NCBI GenBank assembly: GCA_900754605.1
Contig: CAAEDK010000134.1
Coordinates: forward strand, 1-7,962
Direction: 5' to 3'
Source: an uncultured Oscillospiraceae bacterium
Lineage (GTDB): Bacteria; Bacillota_A; Clostridia; Oscillospirales; Oscillospiraceae
DNA length: 7,962 bases
A model generated the notes under the pieces. The model had not been told where the DNA came from. It did no database searches and was given only the letters and a program-made list of their open reading frames with translations. Shown piece by piece: positions 1 to 6,906 of the stretch (its first letter is position 1; every line of letters begins with the position of its first letter). The position numbers and the translations under genes were made by a program.

Positions 1-401
1 CCTTGGATGCCCTCCAGAGCGCCACGCTGGAGGAACTGACTGGGGTAGATGATATCGGGGCTATTACCGCCCAGAGCATTCTAGATTGGTTTTCCAGCCC
101 TCAAAGTCAGCATCTCATTGCACGTCTGCGGGAGGCCGGGGTAAACATGGAGGCAGAAGAACAAGGGAGCGACCAGCGCTTTGCCGGCATGACTTTCGTT
201 CTCACTGGTTCCCTGGAGCGGTTCACCCGGGACGAGGCATCCAAAATGATCGAGGACCGGGGCGGAAAGTCGGCCTCCTCTGTCTCTAAAAAGACAACGT
301 ATGTGGTGGCCGGAGCGGCAGCGGGCTCCAAACTGCGCAAGGCACAGGAACTGGGAGTGCCTGTGCTCACCGAGGAAGAGTTTTTAGCTCTGATGGACTA
401 A
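1..401 (+). CDS. ligA: NAD-dependent DNA ligase LigA, C-terminal fragment (5' end outside window)
   Basis: This is the last ~133 residues of LigA, which seals nicks in duplex DNA using NAD+ during replication and repair. The reading frame is open from the window edge (codons begin at base 3; the TTG there encodes an internal Leu and is not a start) to TAA at 399-401. The first ~30 visible residues are the end of the helix-hairpin-helix domain, with a VDDIGAITAQSILDWF helix-hairpin stretch. A linker follows, then a BRCT domain from about visible residue 60 to the end, with the typical LTGSL, GGK, SVSKKTTYVVAG, GSKL-KAQELG and EEEFLALM elements. The nucleotidyl-transferase, OB-fold and zinc-finger domains must lie upstream and cannot be checked. 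The stop codon comes directly after the BRCT domain, as in full-length LigA, so the 3' end looks intact. The next gene has its own promoter just downstream. Confidence 0.95.
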   Translation, partial: LDALQSATLEELTGVDDIGAITAQSILDWFSSPQSQHLIARLREAGVNMEAEEQGSDQRFAGMTFVLTGSLERFTRDEASKMIEDRGGKSASSVSKKTTYVVAGAAAGSKLRKAQELGVPVLTEEEFLALMD

Positions 402-408
402 CTGATGT

Positions 409-437
409 TTGTCCTGAACAGAAAATTATGCTATACT
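409..437 (+). promoter_or_regulatory. Sigma-A-type extended -10 promoter for the transporter-DUF362-purB-AI-2E operon
   Basis: The -35 box is TTGTCC at 409-414 (4 of 6 consensus) and the -10 box is TATACT at 432-437 (5 of 6), with a 17-base spacer. A TG dinucleotide one base before the -10 box (429-430) makes it an extended -10. The predicted transcript starts near 444. No terminator is visible between the ligA stop codon and this promoter, so ligA read-through may add to operon expression. Identified by eye. Confidence 0.65.
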
Positions 438-470
438 GTACCCGGAAGCGCCTGATATGCGGCGGGGGAG

Positions 471-475
471 AGGAG
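471..475 (+). promoter_or_regulatory. Ribosome binding site that decides the GTG start of the transporter
   Basis: AGGAG within the purine run GGGGGAGAGGAGAG lies 11 bases before GTG 487. This spacing is slightly long but usable. The competing in-frame ATG at 457 has only a weak GGAAG upstream and would sit about 13 bases into the predicted transcript, so GTG 487 is preferred. Confidence 0.55.
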
Positions 476-486
476 AGCGGTATCTC

Positions 487-1431
487 GTGAAAAAGGGCTA
501 TCTCTATATCATTGTGACCATTGTGATGTTCACCTCCTATGAGGTAGCCCTGCGGTATATTGCGGGGCAGATCAACTCTATGCAGCTGACCCTGTGCCGC
601 TTCTCCATGGGCTTTTTGATCCTGCTGCCCCTGGCCCTGCGGACGCTGAAGCGCCGCAGAAAACGTCTGGATGGTCGGAGCATGGCCCGTTTCGCTCTGC
701 TGGGCCTGCTTGGTATCGCCCTGAGTATGCCGATCCTACATCTGTCGGTGCGGTACGCTGGATCCTCTGTGGCTGCGGTTCTGTTCAGCTGTAATCCAGT
801 GTTTGTTACATTTTTGGCCTTTTTCCTGTTGAAGGAACCAATCAAACCACGCCATATCGCAGCCCTGGCCCTGGAAATCGCAGGCACTGTGGCCATCATC
901 GACCCATTCGGCCATACGCTGAACCCCCTTGGGGTGGGGCTGGCTCTGCTGTCCACTCTGTTGTTCTCCCTATATGGTGTACTGGGCAAGAGGAGGGTGG
1001 CGGAGTACGGCGGTGCGGTGGTTACCTGCTTTAGCTTCCTATTCGGCAGCTTGATCGTTCTGGGATTGATCCTACTCTCACATGTTCCGGCAGTGGCCGA
1101 GTGTATGACAGCTGCCGGACTGGAGGAGTTTGCCCGTATCCCGATCTTGGCTGGGTACACGCTGAAAAATCTGCCCTATGTTCTGTATGTGTCCGTCGGG
1201 GTGGCTGGGATTGGTTTCTGTTGCTACTTTCTTGCCATGGAGGAGCTGCCTGCCAGCGTGGTCTCGTTGGTTTACTTCTTTAAGCCGGCACTGGCCCCAG
1301 TATTGGCCTGGCAGCTTCACGGCGAAGTGATCCCTGTCAATATGCTAACTGGGATTTTGCTCATTGTGTCCGGCTCTTTGTGTGCCATCATTCCAGGGAT
1401 CTTGGATACACGCCGGAGAAAGCGGATGTAA
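487..1431 (+). CDS. EamA/DMT-superfamily membrane transporter
   Basis: This is a probable inner-membrane exporter or permease of the drug/metabolite transporter superfamily; its substrate cannot be told from sequence. From GTG 487 the protein is 314 residues, close to the family's usual ~300, and almost entirely hydrophobic, consistent with about ten membrane helices. Two EamA repeats are visible: residues ~5-138, with the NPVF-FLAFFLLKE segment at 103-117, and ~148-303, with the matching FKPALAPVLAW-GE segment at 265-280. A basic loop at 53-61 and a basic tail (DTRRRKRM) fit cytoplasmic positions. Starting at ATG 457 would add ten residues rich in Arg and Glu before the first helix, which is unlike the family; the ribosome site and predicted transcript start also favour 487. 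It is the first gene of the putative operon, 62 bases before the DUF362 gene. Family assignment is firm, function is not. Confidence 0.88.
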   Translation: MKKGYLYIIVTIVMFTSYEVALRYIAGQINSMQLTLCRFSMGFLILLPLALRTLKRRRKRLDGRSMARFALLGLLGIALSMPILHLSVRYAGSSVAAVLFSCNPVFVTFLAFFLLKEPIKPRHIAALALEIAGTVAIIDPFGHTLNPLGVGLALLSTLLFSLYGVLGKRRVAEYGGAVVTCFSFLFGSLIVLGLILLSHVPAVAECMTAAGLEEFARIPILAGYTLKNLPYVLYVSVGVAGIGFCCYFLAMEELPASVVSLVYFFKPALAPVLAWQLHGEVIPVNMLTGILLIVSGSLCAIIPGILDTRRRKRM

Positions 1432-1479
1432 GGGCAAAAGACAGTTTCGTGGGAATCCTACACACCTACACCAAAGAAT

Positions 1480-1485
1480 GAGGAG
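1480..1485 (+). promoter_or_regulatory. Ribosome binding site that decides the ATG 1494 start
   Basis: GAGGAG ends 8 bases before ATG 1494, which is ideal spacing. An in-frame GTG at 1485 overlaps this Shine-Dalgarno sequence and so is unlikely to be the start. Confidence 0.75.
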
Positions 1486-1493
1486 TGGAACTT

Positions 1494-2624
1494 ATGTCAG
1501 TTTCCAAGGTTTATTTTACTGATTTTCACACAAAAGCGTTCGGAGACGGACTGCCTACCAAGCTGAAAAAGCTGATTCGGGCAGCTGGGATCCAGAAGTT
1601 GGATCTGGATGGCAAGTTTGTGGCCATCAAGATGCACTTCGGTGAACTTGGAAACATGAGTTTTCTCCGCCCAAACTATGCGCGGGCGGTTGTGGATGTT
1701 GTGAAGGAGCTGGGCGGACGCCCCTTCCTAACGGACTGTAACACCATGTATCCGGGCAGCCGTAAGAACGCCCTAGAGCATTTGGAGTGCGCCTGGCAGA
1801 ATGGGTTTACCCCTTTGACGGTGGGCTGTCCCATTTTGATCGGGGACGGATTAAAGGGCACCGACGATGTGGAGGTCCCTGTAGTAGGAGGCGAATATGT
1901 CGAGAAGGCCAAAATCGGCCGGGCGGTGATGGATGCGGATGTGTTTATCTCCCTGACCCATTTTAAGGGGCATGAGATGACTGGTTTTGGCGGAACCATC
2001 AAGAATATCGGTATGGGCTGCGGTTCACGGGCTGGGAAGAAGGAGCAGCATGCCAGCGGAAAGCCAAAGATCAATCCGAAGGCCTGCCGCGGCTGCCAGC
2101 ACTGCCAGAAGGAGTGTGCCAACAACGGATTGGTCTTTCACTCTGAAACTAGGAAGATGACGGTAGACCAGAATAACTGTGTGGGCTGCGGCCGCTGCTT
2201 GGGTGCGTGTAACTTTGATGCCATCTATTTTACCAATGACAACGCTCAAGAAGCTCTGAACTGCCGCATGGCGGAGTATACCAAGGCGGTTTTGGACGGA
2301 AGACCTAATTTCCATATTTCTATGGTCATGGATGTGTCTCCTAACTGTGACTGCCATGGGGAGAACGATGTCCCGATCCTGCCCAACTTGGGGATGTTTG
2401 CCTCCTTTGATCCTCTGGCCTTGGATCAGGCCTGTGTGGATGCCTGCCTTGCGGCAGAGCCAATGCCGGGTAGCCAGTTGGCCCGCCATCTGGCGGATCC
2501 GGACTTCCATGACCACCATGACCATTTTACAAACTCTACCCCTGAGTCAGAGTGGCGCAGCTGCCTGGAGCATGCGGCCAAAATCGGCTTGGGATCCCGG
2601 GAGTATGAGGTGATTCGCCTCTGA
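1494..2624 (+). CDS. DUF362 domain protein with two [4Fe-4S] ferredoxin motifs
   Basis: This is a 376-residue cytoplasmic iron-sulfur protein of the DUF362 family (COG2768 type), whose function is unknown. There is no signal peptide or membrane helix. The DUF362 core is at residues ~4-190, with conserved-looking stretches MHFGELGNMSFLRPNY, DCNTMYPGSRKNALEHL and HFKGHEMTGFGGTIKNIGMG. Two ferredoxin motifs of form C-x2-C-x2-C-x3-C follow: C198/C201/C204/C208 and C229/C232/C235/C239, enough for two [4Fe-4S] clusters. The usual Pro after the last Cys is Ala in the first motif and Asn in the second. The DUF362 fold then resumes at ~270-376, with FDPLALDQACVDACL and the ending GLGSREYEVIRL. Residues 339-344 are His/Asp only (HDHHDH), a possible metal site. 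An electron-transfer or redox role is inferred from the clusters alone. It lies 64 bases before purB in the same direction, so it is probably cotranscribed. Confidence 0.88.
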   Translation: MSVSKVYFTDFHTKAFGDGLPTKLKKLIRAAGIQKLDLDGKFVAIKMHFGELGNMSFLRPNYARAVVDVVKELGGRPFLTDCNTMYPGSRKNALEHLECAWQNGFTPLTVGCPILIGDGLKGTDDVEVPVVGGEYVEKAKIGRAVMDADVFISLTHFKGHEMTGFGGTIKNIGMGCGSRAGKKEQHASGKPKINPKACRGCQHCQKECANNGLVFHSETRKMTVDQNNCVGCGRCLGACNFDAIYFTNDNAQEALNCRMAEYTKAVLDGRPNFHISMVMDVSPNCDCHGENDVPILPNLGMFASFDPLALDQACVDACLAAEPMPGSQLARHLADPDFHDHHDHFTNSTPESEWRSCLEHAAKIGLGSREYEVIRL

Positions 2625-2637
2625 CCCGGTCACAACA

Positions 2638-2667
2638 GGGGAGGGGGTACCCTCTCTGAAAATTCAG
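2638..2667 (+). other. Two small adjacent inverted repeats in the purB leader
   Basis: GAGGG (2641-2645) pairs with CCCTC (2650-2654) around a GGTA tetraloop. The stem extends to 8 bp (2638-2645 with 2650-2657) if two G-U pairs are allowed. The next bases, 2656-2667, form the palindrome-like CTGAAAATTCAG. No T-run follows, so this is not a standard terminator. It could be an mRNA processing or stability element between cotranscribed genes, or chance. Confidence 0.3.
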
Positions 2668-2688
2668 ACAAGAAAAGGACGATGCACT

Positions 2689-4125
2689 ATGCCCACCAAC
2701 ACATACGAAAGTCCGCTCTCATCTCGCTATGCCAGTGATGAGATGCTGTATCTTTTTTCTGCTGACAAGAAGTTTTCTACTTGGCGGCGGCTCTGGGTCG
2801 CTTTGGCCCGGGCAGAAATGGAACTGGGTCTTCCTGTCACACAAGAACAGGTGGAGGAACTGGAAGCCCACATCACTGACATTGATTACGAGAAAGCAGC
2901 CCAGTGGGAGAAAAAGCTGCGCCATGATGTGATGGCTCATGTTCACACATACGGAGAACTGTGCCCAAAGGCAATGCCTATCATCCATCTTGGCGCCACC
3001 AGCTGCTATGTGGGGGACAACACCGATGTGATCATCATGCGGGAAGGGCTGGAGCTGGTTCGGAATAAACTGGTGCAGGTTTTGGCTAAATTGGCGGACT
3101 TTGCCCGGGAATATGAGGCTCTGCCCACGCTGGGCTTCACCCACTTCCAGGCAGCACAGCTGGTCACCGTTGGTAAGCGGGCTACCCTCTGGATGAATGA
3201 ACTTCTGATGGATCTGGAGGAGGTGGAACACCGTATCTCCACTCTAAAGCTGCTGGGCTCCAAGGGAACCACAGGGACCCAGGCCTCTTTCTTGGAACTG
3301 TTCGAGGGCGACCATGAGAAGGTCAAGGAGTTGGAACGCCGGATCGCAGAAGAGATGGGCTTCGACGCTGTGGTCCCGGTTAGCGGACAGACCTACTCAC
3401 GCAAGATGGACTACAACGTACTGTCTACTCTGGCAGGCATTGCCCAGAGTGCCAGCAAATTTGCGACTGACCTGCGGCTGCTGTGCCACTTGAAGGAGGT
3501 AGAGGAACCCTTTGAGAAGAACCAAATTGGCTCCTCTGCCATGCCCTATAAGCGCAATCCCATGCGGTGTGAGCGGATCTGCTCCCTGGCCCGTTATGTG
3601 ATCGTGGACGCTGGAAATCCGGCGGTTACCACTGCTACCCAGTGGTTTGAACGCACGTTGGATGACTCGGCCAATAAGCGCATCTCCATTCCAGAAGCTT
3701 TTCTGGCTGTAGATGCCATCTTAAACATCTATCTGAATGTGGCCTCTGGTCTGGTGGTTCACCCTAAGGTCATCCGCCGCCATGTCATGGAGGAGCTGCC
3801 TTTTATGGCCAGTGAGAATATTATGATGGATGCAGTCAAGCGGGGCGGCGACCGACAGGAACTCCATGAACGTATCCGTGTCCTCTCTCAGGAGGCAGGA
3901 CGGAACGTGAAGGATTTGGGCCTGCCCAATAACTTGATTGATCTGATGGCTGAGGATCCGACTTTCGGCATGAGCCGTGAGGAACTTACTGCCCATCTTG
4001 AGCCGGAGCGGTACATTGGCCGCTGTCCGGAGCAGGTGGAGGAGTTCCTGTCTCAGGAAATTACCCCGGTGCTGACGAAGTATGCCGCGGTCCTGGGAGA
4101 GAAGGAGACGGAACTGAAGGTCTGA
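2689..4125 (+). CDS. purB: Adenylosuccinate lyase (long, animal-like type)
   Basis: This cytosolic purine enzyme eliminates fumarate twice: SAICAR to AICAR in de novo IMP synthesis, and adenylosuccinate to AMP. It has 478 residues. The fumarase/aspartase superfamily signature GSSAMPYKRNP lies at 281-291; S282 aligns with the catalytic serine of human ADSL (Ser289 there) and K288 with its Lys295. RHDVMAHVH (78-86) and TLGFTHFQ (147-154) carry the conserved catalytic-site histidines, H86 and H152. WFERTLDDSA, ELPFMASENI and KGTTGTQASFLELFEGD are also typical. From memory, length and wording follow vertebrate ADSL (~484 aa) much more closely than the ~430-aa Bacillus subtilis PurB. THFQ is followed by AAQ where the animal enzyme has PAQ. 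The start is supported by AAAAGGA ending 9 bases before ATG 2689. It lies 20 bases before the AI-2E-family gene and is very probably cotranscribed with it. Confidence 0.96.
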   Translation: MPTNTYESPLSSRYASDEMLYLFSADKKFSTWRRLWVALARAEMELGLPVTQEQVEELEAHITDIDYEKAAQWEKKLRHDVMAHVHTYGELCPKAMPIIHLGATSCYVGDNTDVIIMREGLELVRNKLVQVLAKLADFAREYEALPTLGFTHFQAAQLVTVGKRATLWMNELLMDLEEVEHRISTLKLLGSKGTTGTQASFLELFEGDHEKVKELERRIAEEMGFDAVVPVSGQTYSRKMDYNVLSTLAGIAQSASKFATDLRLLCHLKEVEEPFEKNQIGSSAMPYKRNPMRCERICSLARYVIVDAGNPAVTTATQWFERTLDDSANKRISIPEAFLAVDAILNIYLNVASGLVVHPKVIRRHVMEELPFMASENIMMDAVKRGGDRQELHERIRVLSQEAGRNVKDLGLPNNLIDLMAEDPTFGMSREELTAHLEPERYIGRCPEQVEEFLSQEITPVLTKYAAVLGEKETELKV

Positions 4126-4145
4126 CGGAGAAAGGCGGGCTGTTT

Positions 4146-5435
4146 TTGAACCATCGAAAATACGGCGTCTACCTGGCCGCCGGGGTCACTGCCTTTGCGG
4201 TGATTGCTGCAGCGATCCTGCTGTTCTTTGTGATCTATCACTTTTCAGAAGTGCGGGCTCTGTTGGAACTTTTGGCCTATATCCTTCGTCCCATCTTTTA
4301 TGGGCTGGTGTTGGCCTTTCTTCTGCTGCCTGTTCACCGGCACATTTTTACCATCCTCTCAGCATTGTGCGATGGAATGGCGGAGGGTTGGGTGCGGAAA
4401 CGTGCTGTCCTGAATTTTCTGGCTATCGTACTGAGTCTGATTTCCGCAGTGCTGGTAGTCTATGTGCTGCTGGCTATGGTATTGCCCCAGCTGTACCTCA
4501 GTATTGTGGGATTAGTAAATGCGATCCCGGAGTACATTGGTATTATGCAGCAATGGCTCCTTGACTTTTTGGCAGATAATCCGGAGATCCAAGCAGCGGT
4601 TCTGCCCTATTACAACTCCCTGGCCCAATCGGTGGAGCAGTGGCTCAGTTCCAATATGCTCCCAAACTTAGAGTCGGTCAACAGCACGTTGGATTGGCTG
4701 CGGTTTGAAATCCTGCCCCAGCTTACCGGCGTGGTGAGCAGTGTTTCTTCCGGTGTGATTGCGCTGTCATTGCTGCTGAAAGACATTCTGATCGCGGTCA
4801 TCGTCTCGGTCTACCTGCTGGCAAGAAAGGATGTCTTTGCTGCCCAGTCCAAAAAGATTATATACAGTATCTTCCGGACCGATATCGCAGATTTATTGGT
4901 AGAGGAGACCAGGAGTGCCTACCGCATTCTCAGTGGATTTATCAATGGGAAATTGGTAGATTCTCTGATTATTGGCATCATTGCATTGGTGTGCTGTAAT
5001 TTGTTCCGGTTCCCGTATCCTATGCTGTTGGCAGTGATCATTGGGGTAACCAATATCATCCCATTTTTTGGTCCCTTCATCGGTGCGATTCCATGTGCAC
5101 TGCTGATTTTGCTGGTCAGCCCCCTGAAGTGCCTCTATTTTGTTCTCTTCATTTTTGTCCTGCAGCAGTTTGACGGGAATATCCTGGGGCCAAAGATTTT
5201 GGGAGACTCTACAGGGCTGGCTTCCTTCTGGGTGTTGTTTTCCATCCTGTTGTTTGGCGGACTCTTTGGTTTTATGGGTATGGTGCTGGGAGTCCCGGTA
5301 TTCGCCATGTTTTACAGTGTGGTCAGCCGATTGGTGCGTCGTGGACTGCAAAAACGTGGGCTTCCTCTGGAAACGGAACAATATCTAGGATGGACTGGAC
5401 CTCTTGCAGAGAAGGGGAGGGATCTGGAGAGATGA
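4146..5435 (+). CDS. AI-2E/PerM-family (UPF0118) transporter
   Basis: This 429-residue integral membrane protein belongs to the AI-2E exporter/PerM family (PF01594). The family name comes from one E. coli member proposed to export autoinducer-2; others are linked to sodium or other ion antiport, so the substrate here is unknown. Likely membrane helices are at ~9-31, 43-62, 89-113, 203-226, 270-288, 291-318, 326-342 and 361-388. A large amphipathic soluble segment lies at ~114-202, as is typical. Family hallmarks are GVTNIIPFFGPFIGAIP at 300-316 and QQFDGNILGPKILGDSTGL at 340-358, followed by the GGLFGFMGMVLGVPV helix at 371-385. The start is TTG 4146, supported by AAAGGCGGG at 4131-4139; the next in-frame ATG is more than 100 codons downstream and would remove three helices. 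It begins 20 bases after purB and is the last gene before the 5496-5543 terminator. Confidence 0.9.
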   Translation: MNHRKYGVYLAAGVTAFAVIAAAILLFFVIYHFSEVRALLELLAYILRPIFYGLVLAFLLLPVHRHIFTILSALCDGMAEGWVRKRAVLNFLAIVLSLISAVLVVYVLLAMVLPQLYLSIVGLVNAIPEYIGIMQQWLLDFLADNPEIQAAVLPYYNSLAQSVEQWLSSNMLPNLESVNSTLDWLRFEILPQLTGVVSSVSSGVIALSLLLKDILIAVIVSVYLLARKDVFAAQSKKIIYSIFRTDIADLLVEETRSAYRILSGFINGKLVDSLIIGIIALVCCNLFRFPYPMLLAVIIGVTNIIPFFGPFIGAIPCALLILLVSPLKCLYFVLFIFVLQQFDGNILGPKILGDSTGLASFWVLFSILLFGGLFGFMGMVLGVPVFAMFYSVVSRLVRRGLQKRGLPLETEQYLGWTGPLAEKGRDLER

Positions 5436-5495
5436 AAGTTCCTCCAGAACACGCTTCTGCCTTCAACAGAGGGGGATAGTCATACAAAAGAATCA

Positions 5496-5543
5496 AAAAT
5501 ACTGCGGCCCGCACTGTTTATTCAGTGCGGGCCGCAGTATTTT
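5496..5543. terminator. Bidirectional Rho-independent terminator between convergent genes
   Basis: A perfect 21-bp inverted repeat (arms 5496-5516 and 5523-5543) surrounds a 6-base TTTATT loop. The stem core is GC-rich (CTGCGGCCCGCACTG) and the outer four pairs are A-T. Read on the plus strand the hairpin ends in TTTT; on the minus strand it ends in TTTTT. It lies 60 bases after the AI-2E-family stop codon and 24 bases beyond the stop codon of the minus-strand phosphofructokinase gene, so it can end both transcripts. Confidence 0.92.
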
Positions 5544-5567
5544 AACGTTTGATTGTGCAGATTATCC

Positions 5568-6812
5568 TTACAGGTCAGAAGTCAGGACCTTTTTCAGATG
5601 GGCAAAACGGGGCAGACCATTGACGCGGGGAGCCTTGACATCACCTTGAATCAGGGGAAGAGCGTAGTCGATGAACTGCTGAGTGACGCCATTTCCTGCC
5701 TCATTGATCCACTCGCGGGGAACCTTCTTCTCAAAGTTCGCCACAATGTCCAGGGGCTCCAGAATGGTCTCGCAATGGTAGCCATCCTCGCCACGAGTGC
5801 AGCGGAAGGCCACCATCTTATCGGTGAACCCCTCCACAGCAGCCTGTACTGCGGCGGAGCCGGCCAGAAGGGCCTCCTCCGCATCCGTCTCAGAGTCCAG
5901 ATGAGCGCCGCAGCGCTGAAGGAGGGAGAGTTCAATGCCGCGGACCTTTACGCCAAATGCTTCCTTAACTACAGAGGCCAAGTGGGCAGCCAGACCGCCC
6001 AGCTGAGCGTGGCCGAAGCCGTCAGTAGCAGAGGTCTTGGCCTCGGAGACGAAGGTTCCATCCGCGTAGTGAATGCCCTCAGATACGGCCACCAGGCAGT
6101 TGCCGCTCTTGTCATAGATGGTCTTCACATCGGACAGGAAGTGCTCCATGTCGAAGTCTGTCTCAGGCAGATAGACCAGATCAGGGCCGCAGCCAGTGAG
6201 GGAGGCCAGGGCGGCAGAGCCAGCCAGCCAGCCAGCGTGGCGGCCCATGATCTCGATGATGGTGACCATGCCGGTGTCATAGACATGGGCATCCTGCCAG
6301 ACCTCGGCGCAGGAGGTGGCAATGTACTTGGCAGCAGAAGCGAAGCCGGGGCAGTGGTCAGTACCGTTCAGATCGTTGTCGATGGTCTTGGGTACGCCCA
6401 TAATGCGGCACTCATAGCCCACTTTCTGCATATATTTGGAGATCTTATTGCAGGTATCCATGGAATCGTTGCCGCCATTATAGAAGAAGTAGCGGACATC
6501 GTACTTTTTGAAAACTTCCAGAATGCGCTGGTAATCACTGTCATCGACTTCGGGGTCTGCCAGTTTATAGCGGCAGGAACCCAGGGCAGAGGAGGGGGTG
6601 AACTTCAGCAGATCCAGCTCCGCGGAGTCCTCCTGTCCCATATCGTACAGCTTGTCCTCCAGCACACCTTTGATCCCGTGGGCAGCCCCCAGAACGCGGG
6701 TGATGCAGTCAGCCTTTAAAGCGGTCTGGATCACGCCCTGAGCGCTGGCGTTAATGACTGCGGTAGGACCTCCGGACTGGCCAATAATGCAGGCGCCGGT
6801 CAGTTGCTTCAT
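5568..6812 (-). CDS. 6-phosphofructokinase, probably pyrophosphate-dependent
   Basis: This 414-residue glycolytic enzyme phosphorylates fructose 6-phosphate to fructose 1,6-bisphosphate. The N-terminal GQSGGPTAVIN (11-21) is the phosphoryl-donor loop. GGNDSMDT at 113-120 and PKTIDND at 141-147 decide the donor type: ATP enzymes such as E. coli PfkA have GGDGS and PGTIDND, while an Asp in place of the second-motif Gly (D116 here) and Lys in place of Gly (K142) are the known marks of PPi-dependent enzymes, where the reaction is reversible. D145 is the expected catalytic base. MGRHAGW (189-195) and LPE (215-217) belong to the sugar-phosphate site. N115 stands where E. coli has Mg-binding Asp103. 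The start is ATG 6812-6810, with AGGAGG (6826-6821) 8 bases upstream. It is convergent with the purB operon and divergent from fba, the next step in the pathway. Donor preference is inferred and a mixed or ATP activity is not excluded. Confidence 0.93.
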   Translation of the reverse strand: MKQLTGACIIGQSGGPTAVINASAQGVIQTALKADCITRVLGAAHGIKGVLEDKLYDMGQEDSAELDLLKFTPSSALGSCRYKLADPEVDDSDYQRILEVFKKYDVRYFFYNGGNDSMDTCNKISKYMQKVGYECRIMGVPKTIDNDLNGTDHCPGFASAAKYIATSCAEVWQDAHVYDTGMVTIIEIMGRHAGWLAGSAALASLTGCGPDLVYLPETDFDMEHFLSDVKTIYDKSGNCLVAVSEGIHYADGTFVSEAKTSATDGFGHAQLGGLAAHLASVVKEAFGVKVRGIELSLLQRCGAHLDSETDAEEALLAGSAAVQAAVEGFTDKMVAFRCTRGEDGYHCETILEPLDIVANFEKKVPREWINEAGNGVTQQFIDYALPLIQGDVKAPRVNGLPRFAHLKKVLTSDL

Positions 6813-6837
6813 GTTTGCTTCCTCCTAAAGTGTTAAA

Positions 6838-6865
6838 TTTGGATCAAAAATAAGCTTAGTCCAAA
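6838..6865. repeat. Inverted repeat in the phosphofructokinase 5' leader
   Basis: TTTGGA (6838-6843) and TCCAAA (6860-6865) form an inverted repeat with a 16-base spacer. Arm centres are 22 bp apart, about two helical turns. It lies between the predicted transcript start (~6871) and the AGGAGG ribosome site of the phosphofructokinase gene. This could be an operator or a weak mRNA stem. The arms are short and AT-rich, so chance is possible. Confidence 0.3.
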
Positions 6866-6877
6866 ATTCTGGTTTAA

Positions 6878-6906
6878 ATTGTAACACACGCACTTGTATT
6901 TTTCAA
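6878..6906 (-). promoter_or_regulatory. Extended -10 promoter of the phosphofructokinase gene
   Basis: On the minus strand, the -35 box TTGAAA (6906-6901, 4 of 6 consensus) and -10 box TACAAT (6883-6878, 5 of 6) are 17 bases apart, with TG one base before the -10 box. The predicted start is near 6871, giving a leader of about 60 bases. The promoter overlaps the fba promoter on the other strand. Confidence 0.75.

Noticed and set aside
537..1160. 207-codon open frame on the minus strand opposite the EamA gene
   Set aside because: Arg/Ser/Pro-rich antisense translation with no recognisable domain and no ribosome site; the plus-strand membrane protein explains the region.
1457..1471. Direct repeat CCTACAC, twice with 8-base period, before the DUF362 gene
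   Set aside because: Only two 7-base copies, with no promoter or operator nearby; chance is sufficient.
4146..5435. Reading the AI-2E-family gene as evidence of quorum sensing
   Set aside because: The family is broad and most members do not handle autoinducer-2; no luxS or lsr-type gene is in the window.
5553..6719. 388-codon open frame on the plus strand opposite the phosphofructokinase gene
   Set aside because: It lies almost wholly antisense to a gene with all its catalytic motifs, has no ribosome site, starts inside the terminator/3' region, and its protein resembles no family. It is a by-product of GC-rich codon use.
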